Shown here in pieces: positions 1-8,645 of a stretch of DNA of 64,000 nucleotides (position 1 is the stretch's first letter; the number at the start of each line of letters is the position of its first letter). Position numbers and translations under genes: made by a program. Below the pieces are notes generated by a model. That model was not told where the DNA came from and did not search any database. It saw only the letters and a list, made by a program, of their open reading frames with translations. Source of the stretch: JAEMQF01 sp963850525. Lineage in GTDB: Bacteria; Pseudomonadota; Gammaproteobacteria; Burkholderiales; Burkholderiaceae_C. The DNA lies in contig CAWKLQ010000008.1 of the NCBI GenBank assembly GCA_963850525.1, positions 1,302,001 to 1,366,000 on the forward strand, read 5' to 3'.

Positions 1-506
1 CGAGTACGGCGATCTGCGTGGCTGTCAACTCGGCGATCTGCGACGTGCTCAGTGCCGCGAGTTGCGCGCTCGTCAGCGCGTCCACGTCATTCGGCGCCAG
101 GCGCCCGATGATGCCCGGTGCCAGCGCCCTGAGTTGCGCACCGCTCAGAAAGGCGAGCTGGAACGGGCTCAACGCGTTGATCTGCGCCATCGACAGGCTG
201 CGCATCGCTTCGGCGCTGAGCGCTTGCAGGAAGTCGGCCTGCAACGCACTCCATTGCGCCGCCGTCATTCCACCGATCTGGGCGACGCTGAACGCGGCGA
301 ACTGCGCCACCGTCAAGGCACTCAGCTGCTCGGGGGTCAGCGCGGCAATTTGCGCCGGCGTGAGCGCGCGCGCCTGCTCGTCGGTGAACCCCCCTGCCCC
401 TGCCCCGGGGCCCGGCGCACTGCTGTGGCCGAGCTGCCCCATCCACACCTTGACCCGGTTGAAGATCGCCGAGCTCGTGAACCACCTGGGAAACGAAATC
501 TTCATC
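1..506 (-). CDS. Octapeptide-repeat protein, N-terminal part (runs off left edge)
   Basis: The minus strand is open from an ATG at 506-504 to the window edge (about 168 codons, no stop seen). After a basic N-terminus (MKISFPRWF...) and a Pro/Ala/Gly linker come about 15 tandem octads of the form x-L-(S/T)-x-x-(Q/D)-hydrophobic-x, such as ALTPAQIA, ALTPEQLS and ALSTSQIA. These are the same repeat class as in the 2587-aa neighbour, but the copies are more divergent and show no 576-bp super-repeat here. There is no clear signal peptide. The gene lies 77 nt downstream of the giant gene on the same strand, so it may be a tandem paralogue in the same transcript. Function is not recognised. The C-terminus is outside the window, so it is unknown whether it also ends in a calcium-binding domain. 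Confidence 0.75.
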
Positions 507-549
507 GGCCCACCAGGATGGCTCTAGGGGTTCATCTCAGCGGCAACCG

Positions 550-573
550 GGCTGCCCGCTTCGGCGGGCAGCC
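550..573 (-). terminator. Strong hairpin between the two repeat-protein genes
   Basis: A perfect 10-bp GC-rich stem (GGCTGCCCGC / GCGGGCAGCC) closes a TTCG tetraloop just after the stop codon of the giant gene. No T-run follows on either strand, so it may be a weak terminator or an mRNA 3'-end stabiliser rather than a classical intrinsic terminator. Confidence 0.55.
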
Positions 574-583
574 GCGGCATTCG

Positions 584-3500
584 CTAGATCAGCGGTTGGT
601 GCTTGTTCTCGTCGAGCGGCAACAAGTTGCGGTCTGTGCCTGCCGGCGCGGCCACCGCTGCGTGACTTGCTGGCGCGGGCACCGGCACCGTGCCGCCGGC
701 CGGCGCCGCCGCGAGCAGCTCACCCGGAGGCGCAGCGAGCAGTTCGTCGAGCTTGGGCGGCGCCGCATGCGCCGGACTGTCCTTGGCGAACCACACGTCG
801 GCCATGGCGTGCTGCACGCCGTCCGTCGTCGTGTAGCTCGACGTGAGGCCCAGCAGATTGCCGTTGTCCACCTGCGTGCCGGCCAAGCCCTTCAAGTCGA
901 GCGACGCCACACCGAACTCGGCCAGGCTGTGCAGCTCGCCTGCGTCCGTCTTGCCGTCGACGTTCGCGTCGACCCAGAGTTGCAGCTTCTTGAAGTCGAC
1001 GTCGGCGCCGGAAAGCAGGCCATCGTGGTTGCTGTCCAGTTGCGCCATCGCGACGTAACCGTTGCCGGCGCGTGAGCCGTCGGCCAGGCGCGTGGCGGTG
1101 CCGAACAGCTCGCTGCCGTCGCTGATCTTGCCGTCGCTGTTGCGGTCCATCACGAGCAGGCCGTCGCTCGCCGACGCCCAGCCCACTTTGTGCGCATTGC
1201 CGGTGGCGTTCAGATCGAAATTCACGCCTTGCGCCGCCGCAGTGGTGCGCACGCCGTTGCCGTCCAGGTCGAGCATGATCGGCGAGACGGCGAAGATCGC
1301 GTCGATCTGCGGCGACGTCATCACGGAAATGTCCTCACCCTCGAACGCCGAGACCTGGGCCATCGACATCGCCGCAATGTCTTGCGTCTGCAGCGCGACG
1401 ATCTGGTCGGTCGTGAAGGCGACGATTTGATCGGTCGTCAGCGCCGCGGCGTGAGCCGTCGTCAACGCGATGATCTGCGTCGAGCTCAAGGCCTGGAATT
1501 GATCCGTCGTGATCGCGACGATCTGATCGGTCGTCATCGCCTGGAAGCTCGCCGTGCTGATGGCGCGCAGGTCGGTCGTCTCCAAGGTCGAGATCTGCGC
1601 CGTCGTCAGGTGCGAAATCTGCGCCGTGGTGAGGAACGAGAACTGCGACGCCGTCATCGCGTTCAAGTCGTCCGAGGCGAGCCCGGCGAGCTGCGACGTC
1701 GTCAAGTTGACGACCTGGCCCCCGAGTGCCGTGATCTGCGTCGTCGTCAACTCGGCGAGCTGCGCGTCGGTGAGGGCGCGCAGTGAACTCGACGTGAGGG
1801 CGCGCAGGTCGGCGGTTTCGATCAATGAAATCTGATCCGTCGTGAACGCGATCACCTGGGCTGTCGACAGCGCGCCGTAGTGCGCCGTGCTGAGCGCCGT
1901 CAGGTCGGCGCTTTCCAGGCTCGAGATTTGCGCCGTGGTGAACGCCGAGACTTGGGCCGTCGTGAGCGCTGCAAACTGCTGGGTCCCGAGCGCGTTCAGG
2001 TCATCGCTCGTCAGGCTGGCGATCTGCGCCGTGCTCAGGGCTGCGACTTGACCGGTGGTCAGCGCACCCATGTTGTCGGAGCTGAGTGCGCCGAGTTGAT
2101 CGGTGCTCCAGGCTCGGAGCGCTGCGCTGCTGAGGGCTCGCAGATCGGAGCTTTCCAGCGTCGGGATCTGGTCGGTCGTGAGCGCTACGGCTTGGGCACT
2201 CGTGAGTGCGGCAAACTGCTGCGTTCCCAAGGCGTTCAGGTCGTCGCTGTTCAGTTGCGCGATCTGGGTCGTTGTCAGCGCGGCGACTTGGCCCGTGGTC
2301 AGCACGGCCATCTGGTCGGAGGTGAGCGCAGCAAGCTGGTCGCTCGACAGGCTGCGCAGTGCGCTGCTGTTCAAGGCGCGCAGATCAGAGCTCTCCAGGG
2401 CGGTCATCTGATCGCTGGACAGCCCCTGCACCTGAGCGCTGGTCAGCGCTGCGTACTGCGCAGTGCCAAGCGCTTGCAGGTCGGAGCTTTCCAGGCTGCT
2501 GATCTGGCTCGAGGTCAGGCTGGCGACTTGCGCCGTGGTGAGCGCCGCAAACTGGGTTGTTCCCAGGGCGTTCAAGTCGTCGCTCACCAAGCTGGCGATC
2601 TGCGCGGTGGTGAGGGCTGCAACCTGACCTGTGGTCAAGGCGCCCATGTTGTCGGAGCTGAGCGCGCCCAGCTGATCGGTGCTCCAGGCTCTGAGCGCTG
2701 CGGTGCTGAGGGCTCTGAGGTCGGAGCTCTCCAGCGTCGGGATCTGGTCAGTCGTGAGCGCTACCGCTTGGGCGCTCGTGAGCGCCGCAAACTGCGCCGT
2801 GCTCAGTGCGTTCAGGTCGTCGCTTCCCAGGCCCGCGATCTGACTCGTGGTGAGGGCGGCGACTTGACCGGTCGTCAGCGCAGCCATCTGGTCTGATGTC
2901 AGCGCCGCCAACTGGTCGGTGGACAGGCTTCGCAACGCTGCGCTGCTGATCGAGCGCAGGTCAGAGCTTTCCAGGGCGGTCATCTGGTCGCTGGAGAGAC
3001 CCTGCACTTGAGCGCTGGTCAGCGCTGCGTACTGCGCAGTGCCAAGCGCTTGCAGGTCGGAGCTTTCCAGGCTGCTGATCTGGCTGGAGGTCAGGCTGGC
3101 CACTTGCGCCGTGGTGAGCGCCGCAAACTGGGTTGTTCCCAGGGCGTTCAAGTCGTCGCTCACCAAGCTGGCGATCTGCGCGGTGGTCAGGGCGGCAACC
3201 TGACCCGTGGTCAGGGCGCCCATGTTGTCTGAGCTGAGTGCGCCCAACTGGTCTGTGCTCCAAGCGCGCAGGGCTGCCGTGCTGAGGGCTCTGAGGTCGG
3301 AGCTCTCCAATGTCGGAATCTGGTCGGTCGTGAGCGCTACGGCCTGCGCACTCGTGAGCGCCGCAAACTGCGCCGTGCTCAGTGCGTTCAGGTCGTCACT
3401 GCCCAGACCCGCGATCTGCGCGGTGGTCAGGGCGGCGACTTGGCCTGTGGTCAGCGCGGCCATCTGGTCGGATGTCAGCGCCGCCAACTGGTCGGTGGAC

Positions 3501-6500
3501 AAGCTTCGCAACGCTGCGCTGCTGATCGCCCTCAGGTCGGCGCTCTCCAACGCGGTCATCTGGTCGCTGGAGAGGCCCTGTACCTGAGCGCTGGTCAGCG
3601 CTGCGTACTGCGCGGTTCCCATTGCCCGCAGGTCAGAGCTTTCCAGGCTGCTGATCTGGCTGGACGTGAGGCTGGCCACTTGTGCGGTGGTGAGCGCCGC
3701 AAACTGGGTCGTTCCCAGGGCGTTCAGGTCATCGCTCACCAGGCTGGCGATTTGTGCCGTGGTGAGTGCCGCCACTTGGGATGTGGTCAGCGCACCCATG
3801 TTGTCTGAGCTGAGCGCACCGAGCTGGTCGGTGCTCCAGGCTCTGAGCGCAGCGGTGCTGAGGGCTCTGAGGTCGGAGCTCTCCAGCGTCGGGATCTGGT
3901 CGGTCGTGAGCGCTACGGCTTGGGCGCTCGTGAGCGCCGCAAACTGCTGCGTTCCAAAGGCGTTCAGGTCATCGCTTCCCAGGCCTGCGATCTGGCTCGT
4001 GGTAAGGGCGGCGACTTGGCCTGTGGTGAGTGCGGCCATCTGGTCGGATGTCAGCGCCGCGAGCTGGTCGGTGGACAGGCTGCGCAGTGCGCTGCTGTTC
4101 AAGGCCCTCAGATCGGAGCTCTCCAAGGCACCCATCTGGTCGCTGGAGAGGCCCTGCACTTGAGCGCTGGTCAGCGCAGCGTACTGCGCTGTGCCTAGCG
4201 CTCGCAGGTCGGAGCTTTCCAGGCTGCTGATCTGGCTCGAGGTCAGGCTGGCCACTTGTGCGGTAGTGAGCGCCGCAAACTGGGTCGTTCCCAGGGCGTT
4301 CAGGTCATCGCTCACCAGGCTGGCGATTTGTGCCGTCGTCAAGGCTGCGACTTGACCCGTGGTCAAGGCGCCCATGTTGTCGGAGCTGAGTGCACCGAGT
4401 TGATCGGTGCTCCAGGCGCGCAGGGCTGCCGTACTCAACGCGCGCAGGTCAGCGCTTTCCAATGTCGGAATCTGGTCGGTCGTGAGCGCTACGGCCTGCG
4501 CACTTGTGAGCGCTGCAAACTGCGCCGTGCTCAGTGCGTCCAGATCGTCGCTTCCCAGACCGGCGATTTGCGCGGTGGTGAAGGCGGCGACTTGGCCTGT
4601 GGTGAGTGCGGCCATCTGGTCGGATGTCAGCGCCGCGAGCTGGTCGGTGGACAGGCTGCGCAGTGCGCTGCTGTTCAAGGCGCGCAGATCGGAGCTCTCC
4701 AATGCGGTCATCTGGTCGCTGGAGAGACCCTGCACTTGAGTGCTGGTCAATGCTGCGTACTGCGCGGTTCCCAGTGCTCGCAGGTCGGAGCTTTCCAGGC
4801 TGCTGATCTGGCTCGAGGTCAGGCTGGCCACTTGTGCGGTAGTGAGCGCCGCAAACTGGGTCGTTCCCAAGGCGTTCAGGTCATCGCTCACCAGGCTGGC
4901 GATTTGTGCCGTGGTGAGTGCTGCCACTTGGGACGTGGTCAGCGCACCCATGTTGTCTGAGCTGAGCGCACCGAGTTGATCGGTGCTCCAGGCTCTGAGC
5001 GCAGCGGTGCTGAGGGCTCTGAGGTCGGAGCTCTCCAGCGTCGGAATCTGGTCGGTCGTGAGCGCTACGGCTTGGGCGCTCGTGAGCGCTGCAAACTGCT
5101 GCGTTCCCAAGGCGTTCAGGTCATCGCTTCCCAGGCCTGCGATCTGGCTCGTGGTAAGGGCGGCGACTTGACCCGTGGTGAGCGCAGCCATCTGGTCGGA
5201 TGTCAGCGCCGCCAACTGGTCGGTGGACAAGCTTCGCAACGCTGCGCTGCTGATCGCTCTCAGGTCGGAACTCTCCAATGCGGTCATCTGGTCGCTGGAG
5301 AGGCCCTGTACCTGAGCGCTGGTCAGCGCTGCGTACTGCGCGGTTCCCATTGCCCGCAGGTCAGAGCTTTCCAGGCTGCTGATCTGGCTGGACGTGAGGC
5401 TGGCCACTTGTGCGGTGGTGAGCGCCGCAAACTGGGTCGTTCCCAGGGCGTTCAGGTCATCGCTCACCAGGCTGGCGATTTGTGCCGTGGTGAGTGCCGC
5501 CACTTGGGATGTGGTCAGCGCACCCATGTTGTCTGAGCTGAGCGCACCGAGCTGGTCGGTGCTCCAGGCTCTGAGCGCAGCGGTGCTGAGGGCTCTGAGG
5601 TCGGAGCTCTCCAGCGTCGGGATCTGGTCGGTCGTGAGCGCTACGGCTTGGGCGCTCGTGAGCGCCGCAAACTGCTGCGTTCCAAAGGCGTTCAGGTCAT
5701 CGCTTCCCAGGCCTGCGATCTGGCTCGTGGTAAGGGCGGCGACTTGGCCTGTGGTGAGTGCGGCCATCTGGTCGGATGTCAGCGCCGCGAGCTGGTCGGT
5801 GGACAGGCTGCGCAGTGCTGCGCTGCTGATCGCTCTCAGGTCGGAACTCTCCAATGCGGTCATCTGGTCGCTGGAGAGGCCCTGCACTTGAGCGCTGGTC
5901 AATGCTGCGTACTGCGCAGTTCCCAGCGCTCGCAGGTCAGAGCTTTCCAGGCTGCTGATCTGGCTCGAGGTCAGGCTGGCCACTTGCGCTGTGGTGAGCG
6001 CCGCAAATTGCGTTGTTCCCAGGGCGTTCAGGTCATCGCTCACCAAGCTGGCGATCTGCGCCGTGGTCAGGGCGGCAACCTGACCCGTGGTCAGGGCGCC
6101 CATGTTGTCTGAGCTGAGTGCGCCAAGTTGATCGGTGCTCCAGGCGCGCAGGGCTGCCGTACTCAACGCGCGCAGGTCAGCGCTTTCCAAAGTCGGAATC
6201 TGGTCGGTCGTGAGCGCTACGGCCTGCGCACTTGTGAGCGCTGCAAACTGCGCCGTGCTCAGTGCGTTCAGATCGTCGCTTCCCAGACCGGCGATTTGCG
6301 CGGTGGTGAAGGCGGCGACTTGGCCTGTGGTGAGTGCGGCCATCTGGTCGGATGTCAGCGCCGCGAGCTGGTCGGTGGACAGGCTGCGCAGTGCGCTGCT
6401 GTTCAAGGCGCGCAGATCAGAGCTCTCCAGGGCGGTCATCTGGTCGCTGGAGAGACCCTGCACTTGAGCGCTGGCCAGCGCAGCGTACTGCGCGGTTCCC

Positions 6501-8347
6501 AGTGCTCGCAGGTCGGAGCTTTCCAGGCTGTTGATCTGGCTGGACGTGAGGCTGGCCACTTGCGCCGTGGTGAGAGCCGCAAACTGGGTTGTTCCCAGCG
6601 CATTCAGGTCATCGCTCACCAAGCTGGCGATCTGCCCCGTGGTTAGTGCTGCCACTTGGGATGTGGTCAGCGCACCCATGTTGTCTGAGCTGAGTGCGCC
6701 AAGTTGATCGGTGCTCCATGCGCGCAGGGCTGCTGTGCTGAGCGCCCTGAGGTCGGAGGACTCCAATGTCGGAATCTGGTCTGTCGTGAGCGCTACTGCT
6801 TGCGCACTGGTGAGCGCTGCAAACTGCGCCGTGCTCAGCGCGTTCAGGTCGTCACTTCCCAGGCCCGTGATCTGGCTCGTGGTGAGGGCGGCGACTTGAC
6901 CGGTCGTCAGCGCGGCCATCTGGTCGGAGCTCAGCGCGGCCAGTTGGTCGGTGGACAGGCTGCGCAGCGCTGCACTGCTGATCGATCGCAGATCGGCGCT
7001 CTCAAGGGCACCCATCTGGTCGGTTGAAAGGCCTTGCACTTGAGCGCTGGTCAGCGCTGCGTACTGGGCAGTTCCCATTGCCCGCAGGTCGGAGCTCTCC
7101 AAGCTGCTGATCTGGCTCGAATTCAGGCTGGCCACTTGTGCGGTGGTGAGCGCCGCAAACTGCGTTGTTCCCAGCGCGTTCAGGTCATCGCTTACCAGGC
7201 TGGCGATCTGCGCCGTCGTCAGGGCTGCGACTTGACCCGTGGTCAAGGCACCCATGTTGTCGGAGCTGAGTGCACCGAGTTGATCGGTGCTCCAGGCGCG
7301 CAGGGCTGCTGTGCTGAGGGCCCTGAGGTCGGAGGACTCCAATGTCGGAATCTGGTCAGTCGTGAGCGCGACCGCTTGGGCGCTCGTGAGCGCCGCAAAC
7401 TGCGCCGTGCTCAGTGCGTTCAGGTCGTCACTGCCCAGGCCCGCGATCTGCGCGGTGGTGAGGGCGGCGACCTGACCTGTGGTCAGCGCGGCCATCTGGT
7501 CGGAGGTGAGTGCCGCCAACTGGTCGGTGGACAGGCTCCTCAGCGCGGCGCTGCTGATCGCCCTCAGGTCGGCGCTCTCCAAGGCAGTCATCTGGTCGCT
7601 GCCCAAGCCTTGCACCTGAGCGCTGGTCAGCGCAGCATACTGCGCGGTGCCGAGCGCCCGCAGGTCAGAGCTTTCCAGGCTGCTGATCTGGCTCGAAGTC
7701 AGGCTGGCCACTTGTGCGGTAGTGAGCGCCGCAAACTGCGTCGTTCCCAAGGCGTTCAGGTCATCGCTCACCAGGCTGGCGATTTGCGCGGTGGTCAGGG
7801 CTGCAACCTGACCCGTCGTCAAGGACCCCATGTTGTCGGAGCTGAGCGCACCGAGTTGATCAGTGCTCCATGCGCGCAGCGCTGCGGTGCTGAGGGCTCG
7901 CAGGTCAGAGCTCTCCAACGTCGGAATCTGGTCGGTCGTGAGCGCTACCGCCTGGGCACTCGTGAGCGCCGCAAACTGCTGCGTTCCCAGCGCGTTCAGG
8001 TCGTCGCTATTGAGCTGGGAGATCTGTGTGGTCGTCAATGCCGCCACCTGGCCCGTGCTCAATGCGCCAATCTGGTTGGACGTGAGTGCCTCCAACTGGT
8101 CGCTGGACAGGGCTCGCAGGGTCGCGGTGTTGAGCGCCCGCAAGTCAGCGGTCTCGAACGCCTGCATGTGCGCGGATGACAACGCGGGCACCGCTGCCGT
8201 GCCGATCACGCTCACCTGAAGCGTCGTCAACGCGGCGATCTGCGCCGAGCTGAAAACCGCCCAATCCTCCGTCGACAGGCCCGCGATCGTGGCGGTAGAC
8301 AGGCCCGCGATGATTGCGGTCGACAGGTTCGGAATGATGGTGGCCAT
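584..8347 (-). CDS. Giant octapeptide-repeat protein with calcium-binding C-terminal domain (2587 aa)
   Basis: Residues 1 to about 2350 are almost entirely octads with consensus x-L-(S/T)-(S/T)-x-(Q/D)-(I/L/V/F/M)-x, e.g. ALTTAQIA, SLESSDLR, ALSSDNMG. Twenty-four octads make a 192-aa super-repeat present about eleven times. From about 2355 the sequence changes to a domain common in RTX-type secreted proteins: PIMLDLDGNG, then EF-hand-like loops DRNSDGKISDGSE (about 2400), DSNHDGLLSGAD (about 2437) and DANVDGKTDAGE (about 2458). A Pro/Ala-rich tail ends in HQPLI. No N-terminal signal peptide is visible. This fits a type I secretion substrate, but no secretion genes lie in the window. Related proteins are often annotated as heme-utilisation or adhesion proteins; that function is not supported here. 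Ser/Thr occupy octad positions 3-4 almost throughout, giving many possible O-glycosylation sites. A sigma-28-like promoter lies upstream (8532-8559). Start ATG 8347 follows a GAGG about 10 nt upstream. A surface or flagellum-associated adhesin is an inference. Confidence 0.85.
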   Translation of the reverse strand: MATIIPNLSTAIIAGLSTATIAGLSTEDWAVFSSAQIAALTTLQVSVIGTAAVPALSSAHMQAFETADLRALNTATLRALSSDQLEALTSNQIGALSTGQVAALTTTQISQLNSDDLNALGTQQFAALTSAQAVALTTDQIPTLESSDLRALSTAALRAWSTDQLGALSSDNMGSLTTGQVAALTTAQIASLVSDDLNALGTTQFAALTTAQVASLTSSQISSLESSDLRALGTAQYAALTSAQVQGLGSDQMTALESADLRAISSAALRSLSTDQLAALTSDQMAALTTGQVAALTTAQIAGLGSDDLNALSTAQFAALTSAQAVALTTDQIPTLESSDLRALSTAALRAWSTDQLGALSSDNMGALTTGQVAALTTAQIASLVSDDLNALGTTQFAALTTAQVASLNSSQISSLESSDLRAMGTAQYAALTSAQVQGLSTDQMGALESADLRSISSAALRSLSTDQLAALSSDQMAALTTGQVAALTTSQITGLGSDDLNALSTAQFAALTSAQAVALTTDQIPTLESSDLRALSTAALRAWSTDQLGALSSDNMGALTTSQVAALTTGQIASLVSDDLNALGTTQFAALTTAQVASLTSSQINSLESSDLRALGTAQYAALASAQVQGLSSDQMTALESSDLRALNSSALRSLSTDQLAALTSDQMAALTTGQVAAFTTAQIAGLGSDDLNALSTAQFAALTSAQAVALTTDQIPTLESADLRALSTAALRAWSTDQLGALSSDNMGALTTGQVAALTTAQIASLVSDDLNALGTTQFAALTTAQVASLTSSQISSLESSDLRALGTAQYAALTSAQVQGLSSDQMTALESSDLRAISSAALRSLSTDQLAALTSDQMAALTTGQVAALTTSQIAGLGSDDLNAFGTQQFAALTSAQAVALTTDQIPTLESSDLRALSTAALRAWSTDQLGALSSDNMGALTTSQVAALTTAQIASLVSDDLNALGTTQFAALTTAQVASLTSSQISSLESSDLRAMGTAQYAALTSAQVQGLSSDQMTALESSDLRAISSAALRSLSTDQLAALTSDQMAALTTGQVAALTTSQIAGLGSDDLNALGTQQFAALTSAQAVALTTDQIPTLESSDLRALSTAALRAWSTDQLGALSSDNMGALTTSQVAALTTAQIASLVSDDLNALGTTQFAALTTAQVASLTSSQISSLESSDLRALGTAQYAALTSTQVQGLSSDQMTALESSDLRALNSSALRSLSTDQLAALTSDQMAALTTGQVAAFTTAQIAGLGSDDLDALSTAQFAALTSAQAVALTTDQIPTLESADLRALSTAALRAWSTDQLGALSSDNMGALTTGQVAALTTAQIASLVSDDLNALGTTQFAALTTAQVASLTSSQISSLESSDLRALGTAQYAALTSAQVQGLSSDQMGALESSDLRALNSSALRSLSTDQLAALTSDQMAALTTGQVAALTTSQIAGLGSDDLNAFGTQQFAALTSAQAVALTTDQIPTLESSDLRALSTAALRAWSTDQLGALSSDNMGALTTSQVAALTTAQIASLVSDDLNALGTTQFAALTTAQVASLTSSQISSLESSDLRAMGTAQYAALTSAQVQGLSSDQMTALESADLRAISSAALRSLSTDQLAALTSDQMAALTTGQVAALTTAQIAGLGSDDLNALSTAQFAALTSAQAVALTTDQIPTLESSDLRALSTAALRAWSTDQLGALSSDNMGALTTGQVAALTTAQIASLVSDDLNALGTTQFAALTTAQVASLTSSQISSLESSDLQALGTAQYAALTSAQVQGLSSDQMTALESSDLRSISSAALRSLSTDQLAALTSDQMAALTTGQVAALTTSQIAGLGSDDLNALSTAQFAALTSAQAVALTTDQIPTLESSDLRALSTAALRAWSTDQLGALSSDNMGALTTGQVAALTTAQIASLVSDDLNALGTTQFAALTTAQVASLTSSQISSLESSDLQALGTAQYAALTSAQVQGLSSDQMTALESSDLRALNSSALRSLSSDQLAALTSDQMAVLTTGQVAALTTTQIAQLNSDDLNALGTQQFAALTSAQAVALTTDQIPTLESSDLRALSSAALRAWSTDQLGALSSDNMGALTTGQVAALSTAQIASLTSDDLNALGTQQFAALTTAQVSAFTTAQISSLESADLTALSTAHYGALSTAQVIAFTTDQISLIETADLRALTSSSLRALTDAQLAELTTTQITALGGQVVNLTTSQLAGLASDDLNAMTASQFSFLTTAQISHLTTAQISTLETTDLRAISTASFQAMTTDQIVAITTDQFQALSSTQIIALTTAHAAALTTDQIVAFTTDQIVALQTQDIAAMSMAQVSAFEGEDISVMTSPQIDAIFAVSPIMLDLDGNGVRTTAAAQGVNFDLNATGNAHKVGWASASDGLLVMDRNSDGKISDGSELFGTATRLADGSRAGNGYVAMAQLDSNHDGLLSGADVDFKKLQLWVDANVDGKTDAGELHSLAEFGVASLDLKGLAGTQVDNGNLLGLTSSYTTTDGVQHAMADVWFAKDSPAHAAPPKLDELLAAPPGELLAAAPAGGTVPVPAPASHAAVAAPAGTDRNLLPLDENKHQPLI
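1900..8080 (-). repeat. Eleven tandem 576-bp super-repeats inside the giant gene
   Basis: The landmark gtgctcca begins at 2103, 2679, 3255, 3831, 4407, 4983, 5559, 6135, 6711, 7287 and 7863 (with small base changes in a few copies), a spacing of exactly 576 bp each time with no indel drift. Each unit encodes 24 octads, one of which carries the only Trp (RAWSTDQLG). Units three apart (1728 bp) are nearly identical over hundreds of bases, for example around 3600-4080 against 5330-5810. Array borders are approximate because the outer units diverge. Confidence 0.9.
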
Positions 8348-8395
8348 GGGATTTCCCTCGTTCTCAGTTTTCGTCGGAACCTGTCAATGCGAGCA

Positions 8396-8420
8396 CAGGC
8401 CAACCGATGCGGTTGGCCTG
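8396..8420. promoter_or_regulatory. Perfect hairpin in the 5' leader of the giant gene
   Basis: An 11-bp perfect inverted repeat (CAGGCCAACCG / CGGTTGGCCTG) with a 3-nt ATG loop lies about 50 nt upstream of the giant gene's start and downstream of its candidate promoter. There is no T-run on either side. It could be a leader structure, an operator, or a terminator for the GT41 gene 226 nt away. The rest of the 298-bp gap (8348-8645) shows no convincing gene. Confidence 0.45.
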
Positions 8421-8531
8421 GTGAAACGCTCAGCTTGATCAGGTGGATTCACGTTATTTCTGGAGGCGCGAACGCCCACAGCAAAGCTCGAGGCGATGCC
8501 ACAAACGTTCCACCTTGACGGTTCACTCGGG

Positions 8532-8559
8532 ATATCGGTGCGGGCCAAAACGACTTGAG
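8532..8559 (-). promoter_or_regulatory. Sigma-28 (FliA)-like promoter of the giant repeat gene
   Basis: On the minus strand the sequence reads CTCAAGTC, 12 nt, then ACCGATAT. This matches the boxes upstream of fliS (CTCAAGTC-N12-ACCGATAT) and fliD (CTCAAGTC-N12-GCCGAAAC) in this window, and resembles the enterobacterial FliA consensus (TAAAGTTT-N11-GCCGATAA). The predicted leader is about 180 nt. The shared motif is seen in the sequence; its use by FliA is inferred. Confidence 0.65.
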
Positions 8560-8645
8560 CCGCGTGAAGGCCGCAACAAGCGCGCGGTTCGTGACTTCTC
8601 AGCGCATCGGGAGCCGATCCCCGGAGCCCGTCAGCCAAATTTGCC

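Noticed and set aside
1880..8219. Many long plus-strand frames opposite the giant gene (Arg/Gln/Gly-rich or Ala/Ser/Trp-rich)
   Set aside because: They are mirror readings of the 24-bp-unit repeat; each repeats with the same period, has no ribosome-binding sites and no protein-like composition.
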